64,000 bases of DNA, from positions 466,836 to 530,835 of the forward strand of contig NZ_DAGX01000002.1 of NCBI RefSeq assembly GCF_002498315.1, given 5' to 3'. A model generated the notes under the pieces. It had not been told where the DNA came from and did no database searches. It saw nothing but the letters and a program-made list of their open reading frames with translations. Origin of the DNA: Methanofollis sp. UBA420 (GTDB lineage: Archaea > Halobacteriota > Methanomicrobia > Methanomicrobiales > Methanofollaceae). A program made the translations under genes and the position numbers. The stretch's first letter is position 1, and the number at the start of each line of letters is the position of its first letter. Below are positions 1 to 8,284 of the stretch, one piece after another.

Positions 1-367
1 AGTGGGCGTCGGTGACGATAGCAAGGGGGATCCCGGCGTCGGAAAGAGAGGCCAGTGTCTCGGCCGCCCCCTCGTACGGCCTGATGGCGGCGAGTTTCGT
101 CTTCTCGTAGACCGTGCAGCAGCGGGGGAATGACGAGGCAGGGGCGTTGATGTCCCTGATATAGTCGAGGATGTTTTCCGGGTCCTCGAAACCGACCCCC
201 GGCCTCCTGAAGTACTGGTAGAGGTCTTCGCCGTCGCCCACTTTGAGAAAGTCCACGACTGCATGGCATGCCGCCTGCTTTGCGGTGACGAAGTCCCAGA
301 GCGTGTTGTCCATGTCGAAGAGGAGGGCCTTTACCTCTCTATTCCGAGGGCCAGAAGATGCCTGCAT
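1..367 (-). CDS. HAD-superfamily hydrolase, N-terminal part (gene runs off the window)
   Basis: The reverse strand encodes the start of a haloacid dehalogenase-type phosphohydrolase. Motif I (LLFDMDNTL, with the nucleophilic Asp) lies near the N terminus. After a short cap-like stretch comes a motif II region ending IVTDA, just before the window edge. The family hydrolyses phosphate monoesters through an aspartyl-phosphate, and the substrate cannot be told from this fragment. The ATG at 367 is the only usable start upstream of motif I, because the next Met lies inside the motif. It overlaps the 3' end of the PIN gene by 37 nt in another frame, so the two are probably co-transcribed. Confidence 0.75.
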   Translation of the reverse strand, partial: MQASSGPRNREVKALLFDMDNTLWDFVTAKQAACHAVVDFLKVGDGEDLYQYFRRPGVGFEDPENILDYIRDINAPASSFPRCCTVYEKTKLAAIRPYEGAAETLASLSDAGIPLAIVTDAH

Positions 368-1347
368 ACGTCCACGTCCAGTGCAAACTCTGTATGCAGA
401 TGCTCATCTATGAATGTTAGTTTGAAGGCATCGGCGTTGTTGCCCTTGCCACCGTACTCGCTGAAGATGCAGGTCCCCTCGATCTCCACGACCCCGAAGG
501 TCACGGCAAGGTCGGCGATGAAACCGAGGAGCGCCTGGGGGGAGACCGTCCGCGGCCGTGCATGGTACGGCGCCCTGAAGAGGAAGTACTCAAGGCCGCC
601 GGCGTCGCAGAGATCTGCCATCGCGGCGTCGGCGGTGAGGAGGACGGGCAGGTTGAAACGTTCTTCCTCGAACCGCCTGAGCGCCCTGACGATGAACTGG
701 TCGTTCTCCCGCGTGGCATGGGTGGCCTTCTGTCCCGACTCGAGGAGGATGGCACGGTCGCGGAGCGCCCTGTACTCGGCCATCGCGCGGTATGCCGCTT
801 TTCTCGACTTCTTCTTCCGCCTGTTCTCGAACTCCGCGATGATCCATTCTTTTTCCGGGGCGCTTGCGATGAGTTCGCTGATCAGGCGGGCCGAGTACTT
901 GTGGTTCAGGACGTACTCGATCTCCTGCCTGACCACGTCGACCAGGATCGTCTCTTCGGGCTGCAGGGCGCCGGTGACGGTGACGAAACGGTGGTACAGG
1001 AGATTGGTGTCGACACCGTAGTACACGTCTTTCCTGAGGCCCCTGTACAGGTCGGCCCGCGTTGCAAACTCGTCGAGGTTCTCGTACGCCGTGATCCCGC
1101 TCGCCAGGAGGCACTCCTCGAAGTCAGTAAAGAGAGGCATCTCCTGTGCATGCTCCCCAAAACGTTCGGCACCGTCGAAAAAGTCCTCGTACCGGCAGAG
1201 GACCGTGATCGCATATCCGTCGCCGGCAGGCCGGGCGGAGAGCAGATCGGTCCCGTAGACCGGGTATGAGAGGGTGAAGCCCTCGGCGAAGAGATTTGCA
1301 AGGACAGCCAGTTCCCTGCCCTCGACCACCTCACCTGTGCCCTGCAT
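331..1347 (-). CDS. PIN-domain ribonuclease-like protein
   Basis: A 338-residue soluble protein whose central part has the PIN acidic pattern. There is an Asp in GVDTNLLY, a Glu in VRQEIEYVL, then an Asp in RENDQFIVRAL and an Asp in LLTADAAMAD, the last followed by a hydrophobic strand (YFLFRAP). PIN proteins are metal-dependent, usually RNA-cutting nucleases. About 110 residues before and 75 after the PIN core match nothing I recognise. It is much longer than VapC toxins (about 130 aa) and has no small antitoxin beside it. The start codon overlaps the stop of the CARF-like gene by one base (TAATG), which implies translational coupling and a shared function. A role as the effector of that sensor is inference. 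Confidence 0.65.
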   Translation of the reverse strand: MQGTGEVVEGRELAVLANLFAEGFTLSYPVYGTDLLSARPAGDGYAITVLCRYEDFFDGAERFGEHAQEMPLFTDFEECLLASGITAYENLDEFATRADLYRGLRKDVYYGVDTNLLYHRFVTVTGALQPEETILVDVVRQEIEYVLNHKYSARLISELIASAPEKEWIIAEFENRRKKKSRKAAYRAMAEYRALRDRAILLESGQKATHATRENDQFIVRALRRFEEERFNLPVLLTADAAMADLCDAGGLEYFLFRAPYHARPRTVSPQALLGFIADLAVTFGVVEIEGTCIFSEYGGKGNNADAFKLTFIDEHLHTEFALDVDVCRHLLALGIER

Positions 1348-1829
1348 TATGGCCCTCCTGCAAGGTCATGGAGGGTCTGGAGGTGGAGCGGGATCATCGG
1401 GTGGGGGAGTGGCAGGGGCCCGCCGCCCTGGAGACCGAGATAGAATATGTGTGCCGGGGCGATGCCGGCGTCGGCCAGGGCCAGGCAGGCCGAGACGATG
1501 AGGGCCTTCCTCCCTGGCGTGATGTCGAGGGCGATCTCATACCCCTCCGCGACCCGGCGGCGGGCAAGGTCGAGCACCGTCCCGGCGGCCCCGGCAAAGT
1601 CGCCGCACGGCACCGTGGTCACCGAGACGGCAGGCGAGGTCACGTACCGCCGCGAGATGATCCCGATCCCTTCGACGGCCGTGGCCGGGCCGGGCATGCA
1701 CGGCGTCTCCGCGATGATATGGACCTCATCAGGGAGGCACCTCCCTTCCCGGAGGACGGCGTGGTAGGTATTGAGGAGCGCCCAGACAGACCGTCCGGCA
1801 AAGGTAATGTACGCGGTCCCGCGTCCCAT
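1347..1829 (-). CDS. CARF-like (CRISPR-associated Rossmann fold) ligand-sensor protein
   Basis: A 160-residue protein with the hallmarks of CARF/Csm6-Csx1-type Rossmann domains. The N-terminal strand and loop TFAGRSVWALLNTYHAV is followed by a P-x-EVHIIAE strand. Further on comes the diagnostic DITPGRKALIVSA motif (the D-x-T-x-G-x-K signature), then a strand reading HIFYLGL. CARF domains bind cyclic oligoadenylates or related nucleotides and switch on attached nucleases. Here no effector is fused, and the coupled downstream PIN gene is the obvious candidate. No cas genes or repeat array occur in the window. A TATA-like tract (TTTTTAA on the minus strand, about 1852-1859) sits near 28 nt before the ATG, consistent with a leaderless mRNA. 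Confidence 0.6.
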   Translation of the reverse strand: MGRGTAYITFAGRSVWALLNTYHAVLREGRCLPDEVHIIAETPCMPGPATAVEGIGIISRRYVTSPAVSVTTVPCGDFAGAAGTVLDLARRRVAEGYEIALDITPGRKALIVSACLALADAGIAPAHIFYLGLQGGGPLPLPHPMIPLHLQTLHDLAGGP

Positions 1830-2112
1830 GGGGGGTAGTCCGGGACGGGAGGTTAAAAATGCTCTGCCCGATCCCGCTCCCGACGATGGCGTCCCCGGGG
1901 CATTGGAGACGCCATCGCCGACACCTGCACTGTCGAGCAGTGTCGCGTACCCGGATTGGACCCGATATCAGTCTGGTCTTCATGTGCGTCTGTAAATTTA
2001 TTGGTGCTATAAATTCGCCATTTTTAAAATTTTCTTCGTGATACTCATTACATAATTTAAAATAGGTATGTTTCAGTATTATTTTTATATACACTAATGT
2101 GGAGAGTATAGC
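1830..2112. promoter_or_regulatory. Divergent promoter region between the CARF-PIN operon and the metal/cobalamin importer
   Basis: This 283-nt gap turns AT-rich in its right half (about 1990-2100). A plus-strand TATA box (TTTTATATA, about 2083-2091) lies some 25 nt before the importer start. On the minus strand TTTTTAA (about 1852-1859) serves the CARF-like gene. A GGAGAG ribosome site precedes the ATG at 2113. I see no convincing palindromic metal-regulator operator and no small gene. Confidence 0.6.
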
Positions 2113-3273
2113 ATGAATATGAAAAATCGTATTATCGTGGTTGCGCTCTTTGTGGCCCTGATTGCCGCTGCAGGCTGCATGGGGAGTTCATCAACCGTTC
2201 AGGAGACTCCTGCGGTCACCCCCGCGCCGTCCTCCGAGATCGCCCTCACCGACGGTTTTGGCAGGACTGTCACCGTCCCGTCGCCCCCTGAGAGCGTCGT
2301 CTGTTCCGGGTCGGGCTGTCTCCGCTACCTCGTGTACCTGCAGAGTCAGGACCTTGCCGTCGGTGTCGACAGCATCGAGAAGAAAAATCAGGCGATCGAA
2401 GGCCGCCCCTATGCCCTCGCATATGGGTCGCAGTTCAAGGATCTTCCCCTGATCGGCGAGTTCAGGGGCAAGGACGACCCGGAGAAGATCATTGCGATCA
2501 GCCCCGAACTCGTCTTCAAGACCGGTTCGACCGGGACGGCATATGGTACGAGTGCCGCCGAGGCCGACAAACTGCAGGAGAAGACGGGCATCCCGGTCGT
2601 GGCGTTCCCGTACGGATCCCTGCGGAACGACGTTGAGACAGCCGAGATGTACGGCGGCCTCCGGGCGATGGGTCAGGTACTCGGGAAGCAGGACCGGGCC
2701 GAAGAGGTGATCGCCTATATCGATGCAACGATGGCCGACCTTGAGCGCCGGACCGGCGACATCCCTGAAGCCGAACAGAAGACCGTCTATGTCGGCGGCA
2801 TCTCCTCGGCAGGCGCCCACGGCATCATCTCCACCGAACCGGCCTACTCACCGTTCCTCTGGGTGCACGCAAAGAACGTCGCTGCAGGCATGGGCACAGC
2901 ACACGTTGACGTGGCGAAAGAGGCACTCGTTGACTGGGACCCCGAGTATATCTTCGTCGACGTCGGCACCATCCAGATGGACAGCGACGGGGCGATCGGT
3001 GAGTTGAAGACCGACGCCGCGCTGCAGGGCCTCTCCGCGTCGGAGGAAGGCAGGGTCTACGGCGTCCTCCCGTACAACTTCTACAACACAAACCACGAGA
3101 CCGTGCTTGCCAACGCGTACTTCATCGGGAAGACCCTCTATCCCGACCGTTTCGCCGACGTCGACCCCGTCCAGAAGACAGACGAGATCTACACCTTCTT
3201 CATCGGCAAACCTGTCTTCGGCGACCTGAACGGCCAGTACAGGGACCTCGGCTTCACACAGATTTCGGTGTGA
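2113..3273 (+). CDS. ABC-transporter substrate-binding lipoprotein, iron-chelate/cobalamin (BtuF/FecB) class
   Basis: A 386-residue protein with a hydrophobic signal and lipobox ending at Cys22 (AAAGC), so it is anchored outside the membrane. A Ser/Thr/Pro-rich linker follows. The next segment begins ALTDGFGRTVTVP, the standard opening of periplasmic-binding-protein class III receptors for ferric siderophores, haem or B12. The C-terminal lobe includes VYGVLPYNFYNTNHE, typical of archaeal members. It captures the ligand and passes it to the permease and ATPase encoded just downstream. The exact ligand cannot be read from sequence. Confidence 0.85.
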   Translation: MNMKNRIIVVALFVALIAAAGCMGSSSTVQETPAVTPAPSSEIALTDGFGRTVTVPSPPESVVCSGSGCLRYLVYLQSQDLAVGVDSIEKKNQAIEGRPYALAYGSQFKDLPLIGEFRGKDDPEKIIAISPELVFKTGSTGTAYGTSAAEADKLQEKTGIPVVAFPYGSLRNDVETAEMYGGLRAMGQVLGKQDRAEEVIAYIDATMADLERRTGDIPEAEQKTVYVGGISSAGAHGIISTEPAYSPFLWVHAKNVAAGMGTAHVDVAKEALVDWDPEYIFVDVGTIQMDSDGAIGELKTDAALQGLSASEEGRVYGVLPYNFYNTNHETVLANAYFIGKTLYPDRFADVDPVQKTDEIYTFFIGKPVFGDLNGQYRDLGFTQISV

Positions 3274-3316
3274 CACATGATCCGCGGCACGAGATCGTAA
3301 AGGAGGATGTAGAGAC

Positions 3317-4432
3317 GTGCACTTTGCAGACGGGACTATTCCCGCGGACTACCTGGGATACGTGCGGCGCAAGTACCTCTGGGTTCTCGGGGGACTCGCC
3401 CTCCTTTTTCTCCTCCTGATCATATCCATCTCCGTCGGCGCGGTCAGCATCCCCCCGTACGACGTCTTTCTCTCCATCGTGAACGGGTCCGTCGACCGGA
3501 TCAACGCGCTTCTTCACCCCGGCATCGCCACGAGCGAGCCCGGCAACTGGGACCGTATCATCTGGAACATCCGCCTCCCTCAGGCGCTCGCCGCGATCGT
3601 CGCCGGCGTCGGCCTCTCGGTGGCCGGGGTCGCGATGCAGTCGATCCTCAGGAACCCGCTCGGCTCGCCGTTCACCCTCGGCATCTCGAATGCCGGCGCC
3701 TTCGGGGCGGCCGTCTCTGTCATCCTCCTCGGCACCGGTCAGATGCAGTCGACGGTCGCCAGTGCCGTCACCCTCAACAACCCCTACCTGACGACGATGG
3801 TGGCATTCGTCTTCTGCCTCCTTGCCACCGCCGTGATCCTCCTGATCTCCCGGATCCGCGGGGCGTCTCCCGAGGTGATGGTACTCGCCGGCGTCGCCCT
3901 CTCCTCCCTCTTCACGGCCGGGACGATGTTTCTCCAGTACTTCGCCGACGATACCCAGCTTGCCGCAGTCGTCTTCTGGACCTTCGGCGACGTCGGCCGG
4001 ATCAACTGGCAGGAACTCGGGGTCATGGCCCTCATCGTCGCAGGGGCCTGCATCTTCTTCACCGCGAACCGCTGGAACTATAACTCCATCGACGCCGGCG
4101 ACGAGACAGCAAAAGGGCTCGGCGTCAATGTTGAGAGGGTGCGGAATGTCGGCATGGTCGTCGCGGCGCTCGTCGCCGCCGTGATCGTCTCGTTCCTCGG
4201 GGTGATCGGATTCGTGGGGTTGGTCTGCCCGCACATGACACGAAGGATCATCGGCGACGACCAGCGTTACCTGATCCCAGGGTCATGCGTGATGGGCGGC
4301 CTCCTCCTTCTCGCCTCCGACACCGTCGCCCGACTTATCGTGGCGCCGTATGTCCTTCCTGTTGCTGTCCTGACAGCATTCATGGGAGCGCCGGTCTTCA
4401 TCTACCTGCTCCTGCGGGGGTATCGGCGATGA
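3317..4432 (+). CDS. FecCD/BtuC-family ABC transporter permease
   Basis: A 371-residue polytopic membrane protein with about nine or ten hydrophobic segments. Family landmarks include WNIRLPQALAAIVAGVGLSVAG near the N terminus (the conserved R-LP motif) and GFVGLVCPHMTR near the C terminus, the coupling region that meets the ATPase. It forms the channel of the type II importer. The start is GTG at 3317, preceded by a strong AGGAGG site (3301-3306). It lies 43 nt after the binding-protein gene, and its stop overlaps the next ATG (ATGA), so the three genes form one operon. Confidence 0.9.
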   Translation: MHFADGTIPADYLGYVRRKYLWVLGGLALLFLLLIISISVGAVSIPPYDVFLSIVNGSVDRINALLHPGIATSEPGNWDRIIWNIRLPQALAAIVAGVGLSVAGVAMQSILRNPLGSPFTLGISNAGAFGAAVSVILLGTGQMQSTVASAVTLNNPYLTTMVAFVFCLLATAVILLISRIRGASPEVMVLAGVALSSLFTAGTMFLQYFADDTQLAAVVFWTFGDVGRINWQELGVMALIVAGACIFFTANRWNYNSIDAGDETAKGLGVNVERVRNVGMVVAALVAAVIVSFLGVIGFVGLVCPHMTRRIIGDDQRYLIPGSCVMGGLLLLASDTVARLIVAPYVLPVAVLTAFMGAPVFIYLLLRGYRR

Positions 4433-5226
4433 TCCTCTCTGTCGAAGAACTCTGTTTCCTCTACAAGAACCGCGAGGTGCTCAGCAAGATCGCCTTCTCG
4501 ATCAATGCCGGCGAGGTCGTTGCGATCCTCGGCCCGAACGGTGTCGGGAAGACGACGCTTCTCAAGTGTCTCAACCGTATCCTCCGCCCGAAAGGGGGCG
4601 TCGTCAACCTCGACGGCGAAGACCTCTGCCAGCTCGACCAGATGGATATCGCCAGAAGAGTAGGATATGTCCCCCAGCGGGTGGAGACCGGGCGGCTGAC
4701 CGCGTTCGACGCCGTCCTCCTCGGCCGCCGACCCCATATCGGGTGGGACGTCACCGGGCGCGATCTCCGGATTGTTGATGCTATCTTCCACCGCCTTTCG
4801 ATGGACCGCCTCCGCCTCTCCTACATCGACGAGATGAGCGGCGGCGAACTCCAGAAGGTCGCGATCGCGCGGGCCCTCGTCCAGGAACCGAAGATCCTCC
4901 TCCTCGACGAACCGACGAGCAGTCTGGACCTCAAAAACCAGGTGGAGATCCTTTCCATCATTTTGCAGGTCGTCCGCCAGCACGATATCGCGGCGGTGAT
5001 GACGATGCACGACCTCAACCAGGCGCTCAGGTACGCGGACCGCTTTATCTTCCTGAAAGACGGGCGTATCCACGTCCACGGCGACCGCGATGTCGTCACG
5101 GCCGACGTCATCGAGGAGGTCTACGGGCTGCCCGTGATCATCGGCGAGATCGCCGGCGTGCAGTGCGTCATCCCGGACGGCAGTGCGGGCATGCCGGAGA
5201 GGCACGTCCTATCTCCGGCAGAATAG
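4429..5226 (+). CDS. ABC transporter ATPase (FecE/BtuD class)
   Basis: A 265-residue nucleotide-binding subunit. The Walker A motif GPNGVGKTT is at residues 35-43. The ABC signature is MSGGELQKV, Walker B is LLLDEPTSSLDL, and the switch His follows in MTMHDLNQAL. It powers uptake through the permease encoded immediately upstream. Translation begins at the ATGA overlap with the permease stop, and this Met gives the normal N terminus of the family. Upstream in-frame sequence lies within the permease gene and is not needed. Confidence 0.9.
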   Translation: MILSVEELCFLYKNREVLSKIAFSINAGEVVAILGPNGVGKTTLLKCLNRILRPKGGVVNLDGEDLCQLDQMDIARRVGYVPQRVETGRLTAFDAVLLGRRPHIGWDVTGRDLRIVDAIFHRLSMDRLRLSYIDEMSGGELQKVAIARALVQEPKILLLDEPTSSLDLKNQVEILSIILQVVRQHDIAAVMTMHDLNQALRYADRFIFLKDGRIHVHGDRDVVTADVIEEVYGLPVIIGEIAGVQCVIPDGSAGMPERHVLSPAE

Positions 5227-5264
5227 GACCGTGACGTGTACGTGTGAGGGCGGGCCTGTGCTCT

Positions 5265-5621
5265 TCAGGCCCGCTCGATAGATATCACCTTCACCGGCGT
5301 CCCCCACTGCTGGATGGTGGCGACATCCACTTTCTCGACGGTGAACGTCACGGAGAGGTTGTCCTGCTCGAACGCGGGGTCGAGGTCCAGGGGCAGGTAC
5401 CGCGTGCCGTCGTCGGCAACGATCCCGTAGAACCCGCCTTCGAGGTCGATGTAGGTCACGGTGCCGGTGATCGTGGCGATCGGCGTTTCATTCATCGTTC
5501 TGTCGGGTGTCTCATTCAACTCTTTGCCGCTGTCGGTGCCGGTGCACCCTCCGATGAGCACCGCACCGCAGAGGAGTGCGACGAGTGCCAGGGCGGTCAT
5601 CCATGGTCTGCCATGCATCAT
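5265..5621 (-). CDS. Small lipoprotein with a beta-rich OB-like domain, unknown function
   Basis: A 118-residue protein with a signal sequence and lipobox Cys at residue 26 (IGGC). The mature part contains an 80-residue block opening ITGTVTYIDLEGGFYGIV and including DDGTRYLPLDL, VTFTV and WGTPVKVISIE. This block recurs in methanogen surface lipoproteins but has no known biochemical role. I placed the start at the MM pair (5621/5618), which follows a GGTGG ribosome site and gives a normal signal peptide. An open frame extends further upstream but has no signal-like sequence. It converges with the importer operon. Confidence 0.65.
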   Translation of the reverse strand: MMHGRPWMTALALVALLCGAVLIGGCTGTDSGKELNETPDRTMNETPIATITGTVTYIDLEGGFYGIVADDGTRYLPLDLDPAFEQDNLSVTFTVEKVDVATIQQWGTPVKVISIERA

Positions 5622-5869
5622 TTCCACCACCCTGAAATCGTCCTGCCAGGATATAGTGCTTTTTAAGACTGCGAGTATTTTCGTAGTCTCATTTCGGGAT
5701 GAGCAGATCCCGGAACTCCAGGACGTTCTCTTCCCCACTCAGAGATCGAACCGAAGCGGATCCACCGATCCAGCGGATCTCTCCAGAAACGACGGACGGA
5801 ACAATCCCGGTGAAGAAAGCATATATCATACCATACCAAAGACTTTCTGTACAATTCTGGTGAAATTCG
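5622..5869. promoter_or_regulatory. Divergent intergenic region with a promoter for the ybjQ-like gene
   Basis: The region holds a TATA-like box (ATATAT, about 5822-5827) and a GGTGA ribosome site (5860-5864) in front of the ATG at 5870. The left part is AT-rich around 5650-5690 and probably carries the lipoprotein promoter on the other strand. I see no further gene. Confidence 0.5.
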
Positions 5870-6181
5870 ATGATCATTACGACCAATGAATCCATCCCCG
5901 GCCACGAATTCGAAGTGCTCGGCCTCGTCGTGGGCAACACTGTACAGGCAAAGAATATCGGGCGTGACATCCTGAGCGGGTTGAAGGGCATGGTCGGCGG
6001 GGAGATCACGGCCTATACCGAGATGCTCTCCGAAGCACGGGATATCGCACTCGATAGGATGCAGAAAGAGGCCGAAAAACTCGGCGCCGACGCTGTCATT
6101 GCCCTCAGGTTCTCGACCGCGGAGGCAATGCCCGGTGCCGCCGAACTGATGGCCTACGGGACTGCTGTCAAACTGCGGTAA
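5870..6181 (+). CDS. YbjQ/UPF0145 family protein
   Basis: A 103-residue homo-oligomeric-type protein. The typical features are TTNESIPGHEF at the N terminus, GLVVGNTVQAKNIGRDI, then GGEITAYTEML and the helix-rich LGADAVIALRF segment. The family (also called heavy-metal-binding domain, DUF74) forms pentameric rings of uncertain function. The length is full and the start follows a GGTGA site at normal spacing. It appears monocistronic, and the next gene has its own TATA box. Confidence 0.88.
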   Translation: MIITTNESIPGHEFEVLGLVVGNTVQAKNIGRDILSGLKGMVGGEITAYTEMLSEARDIALDRMQKEAEKLGADAVIALRFSTAEAMPGAAELMAYGTAVKLR

Positions 6182-6260
6182 GTCCCTCCCCCTTTTTTCT
6201 CTGCACCTGCCGTGCCGGGCAGATTTATATAGAGAGATCGATACCCCTCAGCGAGGGGAC

Positions 6261-7637
6261 ATGATCATCGAAAGAATCGTTTCAGAGAGACTGGCGCACA
6301 ACTCCTACCTGGTCGGGGCAGGAAAAGAGGCGGCCGTCATCGACCCGCGGCGCGACATTGGCGTCTACCTGGACTGTGCCGGACGGCACGGCCTTGCGAT
6401 CACCCACATCTTCGAGACCCACAGGAACGAGGACTACTGTGTCGGGTCCCTCGAACTGGCAGAGAAGACCGGGGCGCAGATTTTGCATGGGGCACAGATG
6501 GACTTCACATACGGCGTCCCTGTCCGTGAAGGCGATGAATTCGCCGTCGGCCCTCTCCGCCTCGGCGTCCTTGAGACGCCCGGTCACACCGACGAGAGTA
6601 TATCAGTCGTGCTGACTGACATGCGGGTCTCCCGCGACCCCTTCCTCGTCTTCACCGGCGATGCCCTCTTTGCCGGCGACGTCGGCAGGACCGACTTTTT
6701 CCCGGACCGCCTGGGCGAGATGGCCGGGAAACTCCACGACTCTCTCTGGAAAAAGATCCTTCCCCTCGGCGACGGCGTCATCGTCTGCCCGGCCCATGGG
6801 GCGGGGTCTGTATGCGGCGGAGGGATAGCCGACAGGCCCCTCACGACGATCGGGTACGAGAAGAGGACGAACTCCGCCCTCCGCCTGGGACGGGACGCCT
6901 TCATCCGCCTCAAGGTCGGGGAGCACCACTATTATCCGCCGTACTTCGCCGTGATGGAGCGGTACAACCGTGCAGGCCCTCCCCCGATCGGCGCCGCCCC
7001 GGCGCTCCGCCCTCTCTCCCCTGACGAGGTCGCCGACGCGGCCTCGAAGGGGGCTCTGCTCGTCGATATCAGGGGGCCCTCGGCCTTTGCAGCCGGGCAT
7101 GTCCCGGGCAGCCTGAGCATCTGGCAGACAGGCCTCTCCTCCTTCCTTGGCTACTATGCCGACTACATGCACCCCATCATCTTTATCGACGAGTTTGACG
7201 TCGGCGTCGTGGATGCGGAGGTGCAGGCCAGGCGGATCGGCTACGATCTCATCTCAGGATATTGTGCCGGCGGGATGGCGGCATGGGCGAGGAGCGGGAT
7301 GCCCTTCGGGCGGTGCGGCACGTGCACGGTCCATGAGGTCGAGGCAGACCGGTTCGTCCTCGACGTCAGGGACATAGGCGTCAGGAAGAGGACAGGACAT
7401 ATCCCGGGATCTGCCCACATCTATGCCGGCCAGATCGAGGGACACCTCGACGAGGTGCCGCGGGATCGGGACGTCTATGTCATCTGCGACAGCGGTTTCA
7501 AGGCAAGCCTCGCCGTTTCCATCCTGCTAAGACACGGCTACACGCGGCTGACCACCGTTCTCGGCGGGATGACGGCCTGGATAAATGCCGGCCTGCCGCT
7601 GGAGAAAGAGGTAGCCCCCCTTATGGGGGCAGCATAA
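6261..7637 (+). CDS. Metallo-beta-lactamase-fold protein fused to two rhodanese domains
   Basis: A 458-residue fusion resembling persulfide dioxygenase-rhodanese enzymes of sulfide metabolism. Residues 1 to about 230 form the beta-lactamase fold. The first metal motif, normally HxHxDH, reads HRNEDY at 54-59, while His109 (TPGHTDES), Asp134 (FTGDALF) and His179 (CPAHG) are kept. Two rhodanese domains follow. The first (VDIRGPSAFAAGHVPGS) has no Cys in its active loop, whereas the second has CDSGFKAS and looks competent. A TATA box (TTTATATA, about 6223-6230) and a GAGGGGAC site precede the ATG. The 3' end overlaps the convergent fasciclin gene by 17 nt. Confidence 0.85.
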   Translation: MIIERIVSERLAHNSYLVGAGKEAAVIDPRRDIGVYLDCAGRHGLAITHIFETHRNEDYCVGSLELAEKTGAQILHGAQMDFTYGVPVREGDEFAVGPLRLGVLETPGHTDESISVVLTDMRVSRDPFLVFTGDALFAGDVGRTDFFPDRLGEMAGKLHDSLWKKILPLGDGVIVCPAHGAGSVCGGGIADRPLTTIGYEKRTNSALRLGRDAFIRLKVGEHHYYPPYFAVMERYNRAGPPPIGAAPALRPLSPDEVADAASKGALLVDIRGPSAFAAGHVPGSLSIWQTGLSSFLGYYADYMHPIIFIDEFDVGVVDAEVQARRIGYDLISGYCAGGMAAWARSGMPFGRCGTCTVHEVEADRFVLDVRDIGVRKRTGHIPGSAHIYAGQIEGHLDEVPRDRDVYVICDSGFKASLAVSILLRHGYTRLTTVLGGMTAWINAGLPLEKEVAPLMGAA

Positions 7638-8265
7638 CGGTGTCGATGACATGGATGACACCGTTTTTCGCCTGGATGTCGGCGGTCACGACCGTGGCGC
7701 CGTCCACCTTCACCCCGCCGTCTGTGGAGACGGTAAGGGTCGCACCTGACAGGGTCGTCAGGTTATCGGTTCCGGCGAGATCGGCGGCGGTGTAGGTGCC
7801 CGGCACTACATGGTAGGTCAGCACCCGGGTGAGTTCAGTCTCGTTCGAGAGCACGGCGTCGAGCGTCCCTGCCGGGATTCCGGCGAAAGCCTCGTCAGGC
7901 GGCGCAAAAACGGTGAAAGGCCCGTCCCCCTTCAGGGTTTCGGTAAGGCCTGCGGTTTCGATCGCCGTCAGCAGCGTGGTAAATGTTCCTGCTTCTGTCG
8001 CCGTTTCGATGATGTCCTTCTCCGCGGCCGGTCCGGTCGTATTGACGGCCGCCGTCTCCGTTGTCGCCGCAGTCGTTTCTGTTGCTGTGGTTTCCGTCGC
8101 CGTTATCGTCTCATTCCCCATAACAGGGACTGTCGTTTCCGTTGTCGGTACGGTCGTCAGCGACGTCGGCGTCGGCGTGACCCCCGGCTGCTGTCCGGTA
8201 CATCCGCAGATCATGACGGCAACGACGAGCACGACACATGCTATCCCCCCATAGATCGTGTTCAA
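7621..8265 (-). CDS. Fasciclin (FAS1) domain lipoprotein
   Basis: A 214-residue surface protein with a lipobox at Cys22 (MICGC), a long Thr-rich linker (about residues 25-80) that is probably extracellular and possibly glycosylated, and one FAS1 domain. The domain has GTFTTLLTAIETAGLTETL, the GPFTVFAPPDEAF box, the YHVV box and IHVIDTVMLPP. FAS1 domains mediate adhesion. I chose the TTG at 8265, which follows a GGAGGAGGGG ribosome site at six bases and gives a clean signal peptide. The longer frame starting at 8328 has a charged non-signal N terminus and would overlap the upstream yyaL gene. Confidence 0.75.
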   Translation of the reverse strand: MNTIYGGIACVVLVVAVMICGCTGQQPGVTPTPTSLTTVPTTETTVPVMGNETITATETTATETTAATTETAAVNTTGPAAEKDIIETATEAGTFTTLLTAIETAGLTETLKGDGPFTVFAPPDEAFAGIPAGTLDAVLSNETELTRVLTYHVVPGTYTAADLAGTDNLTTLSGATLTVSTDGGVKVDGATVVTADIQAKNGVIHVIDTVMLPP

Positions 8266-8284
8266 ATTCTTCCCCTCCTCCGGG

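Noticed and set aside
3254..4234. 326-codon minus-strand frame through the permease gene
   Set aside because: Asp/Glu/Gly-rich antisense shadow. The permease has clear family motifs.
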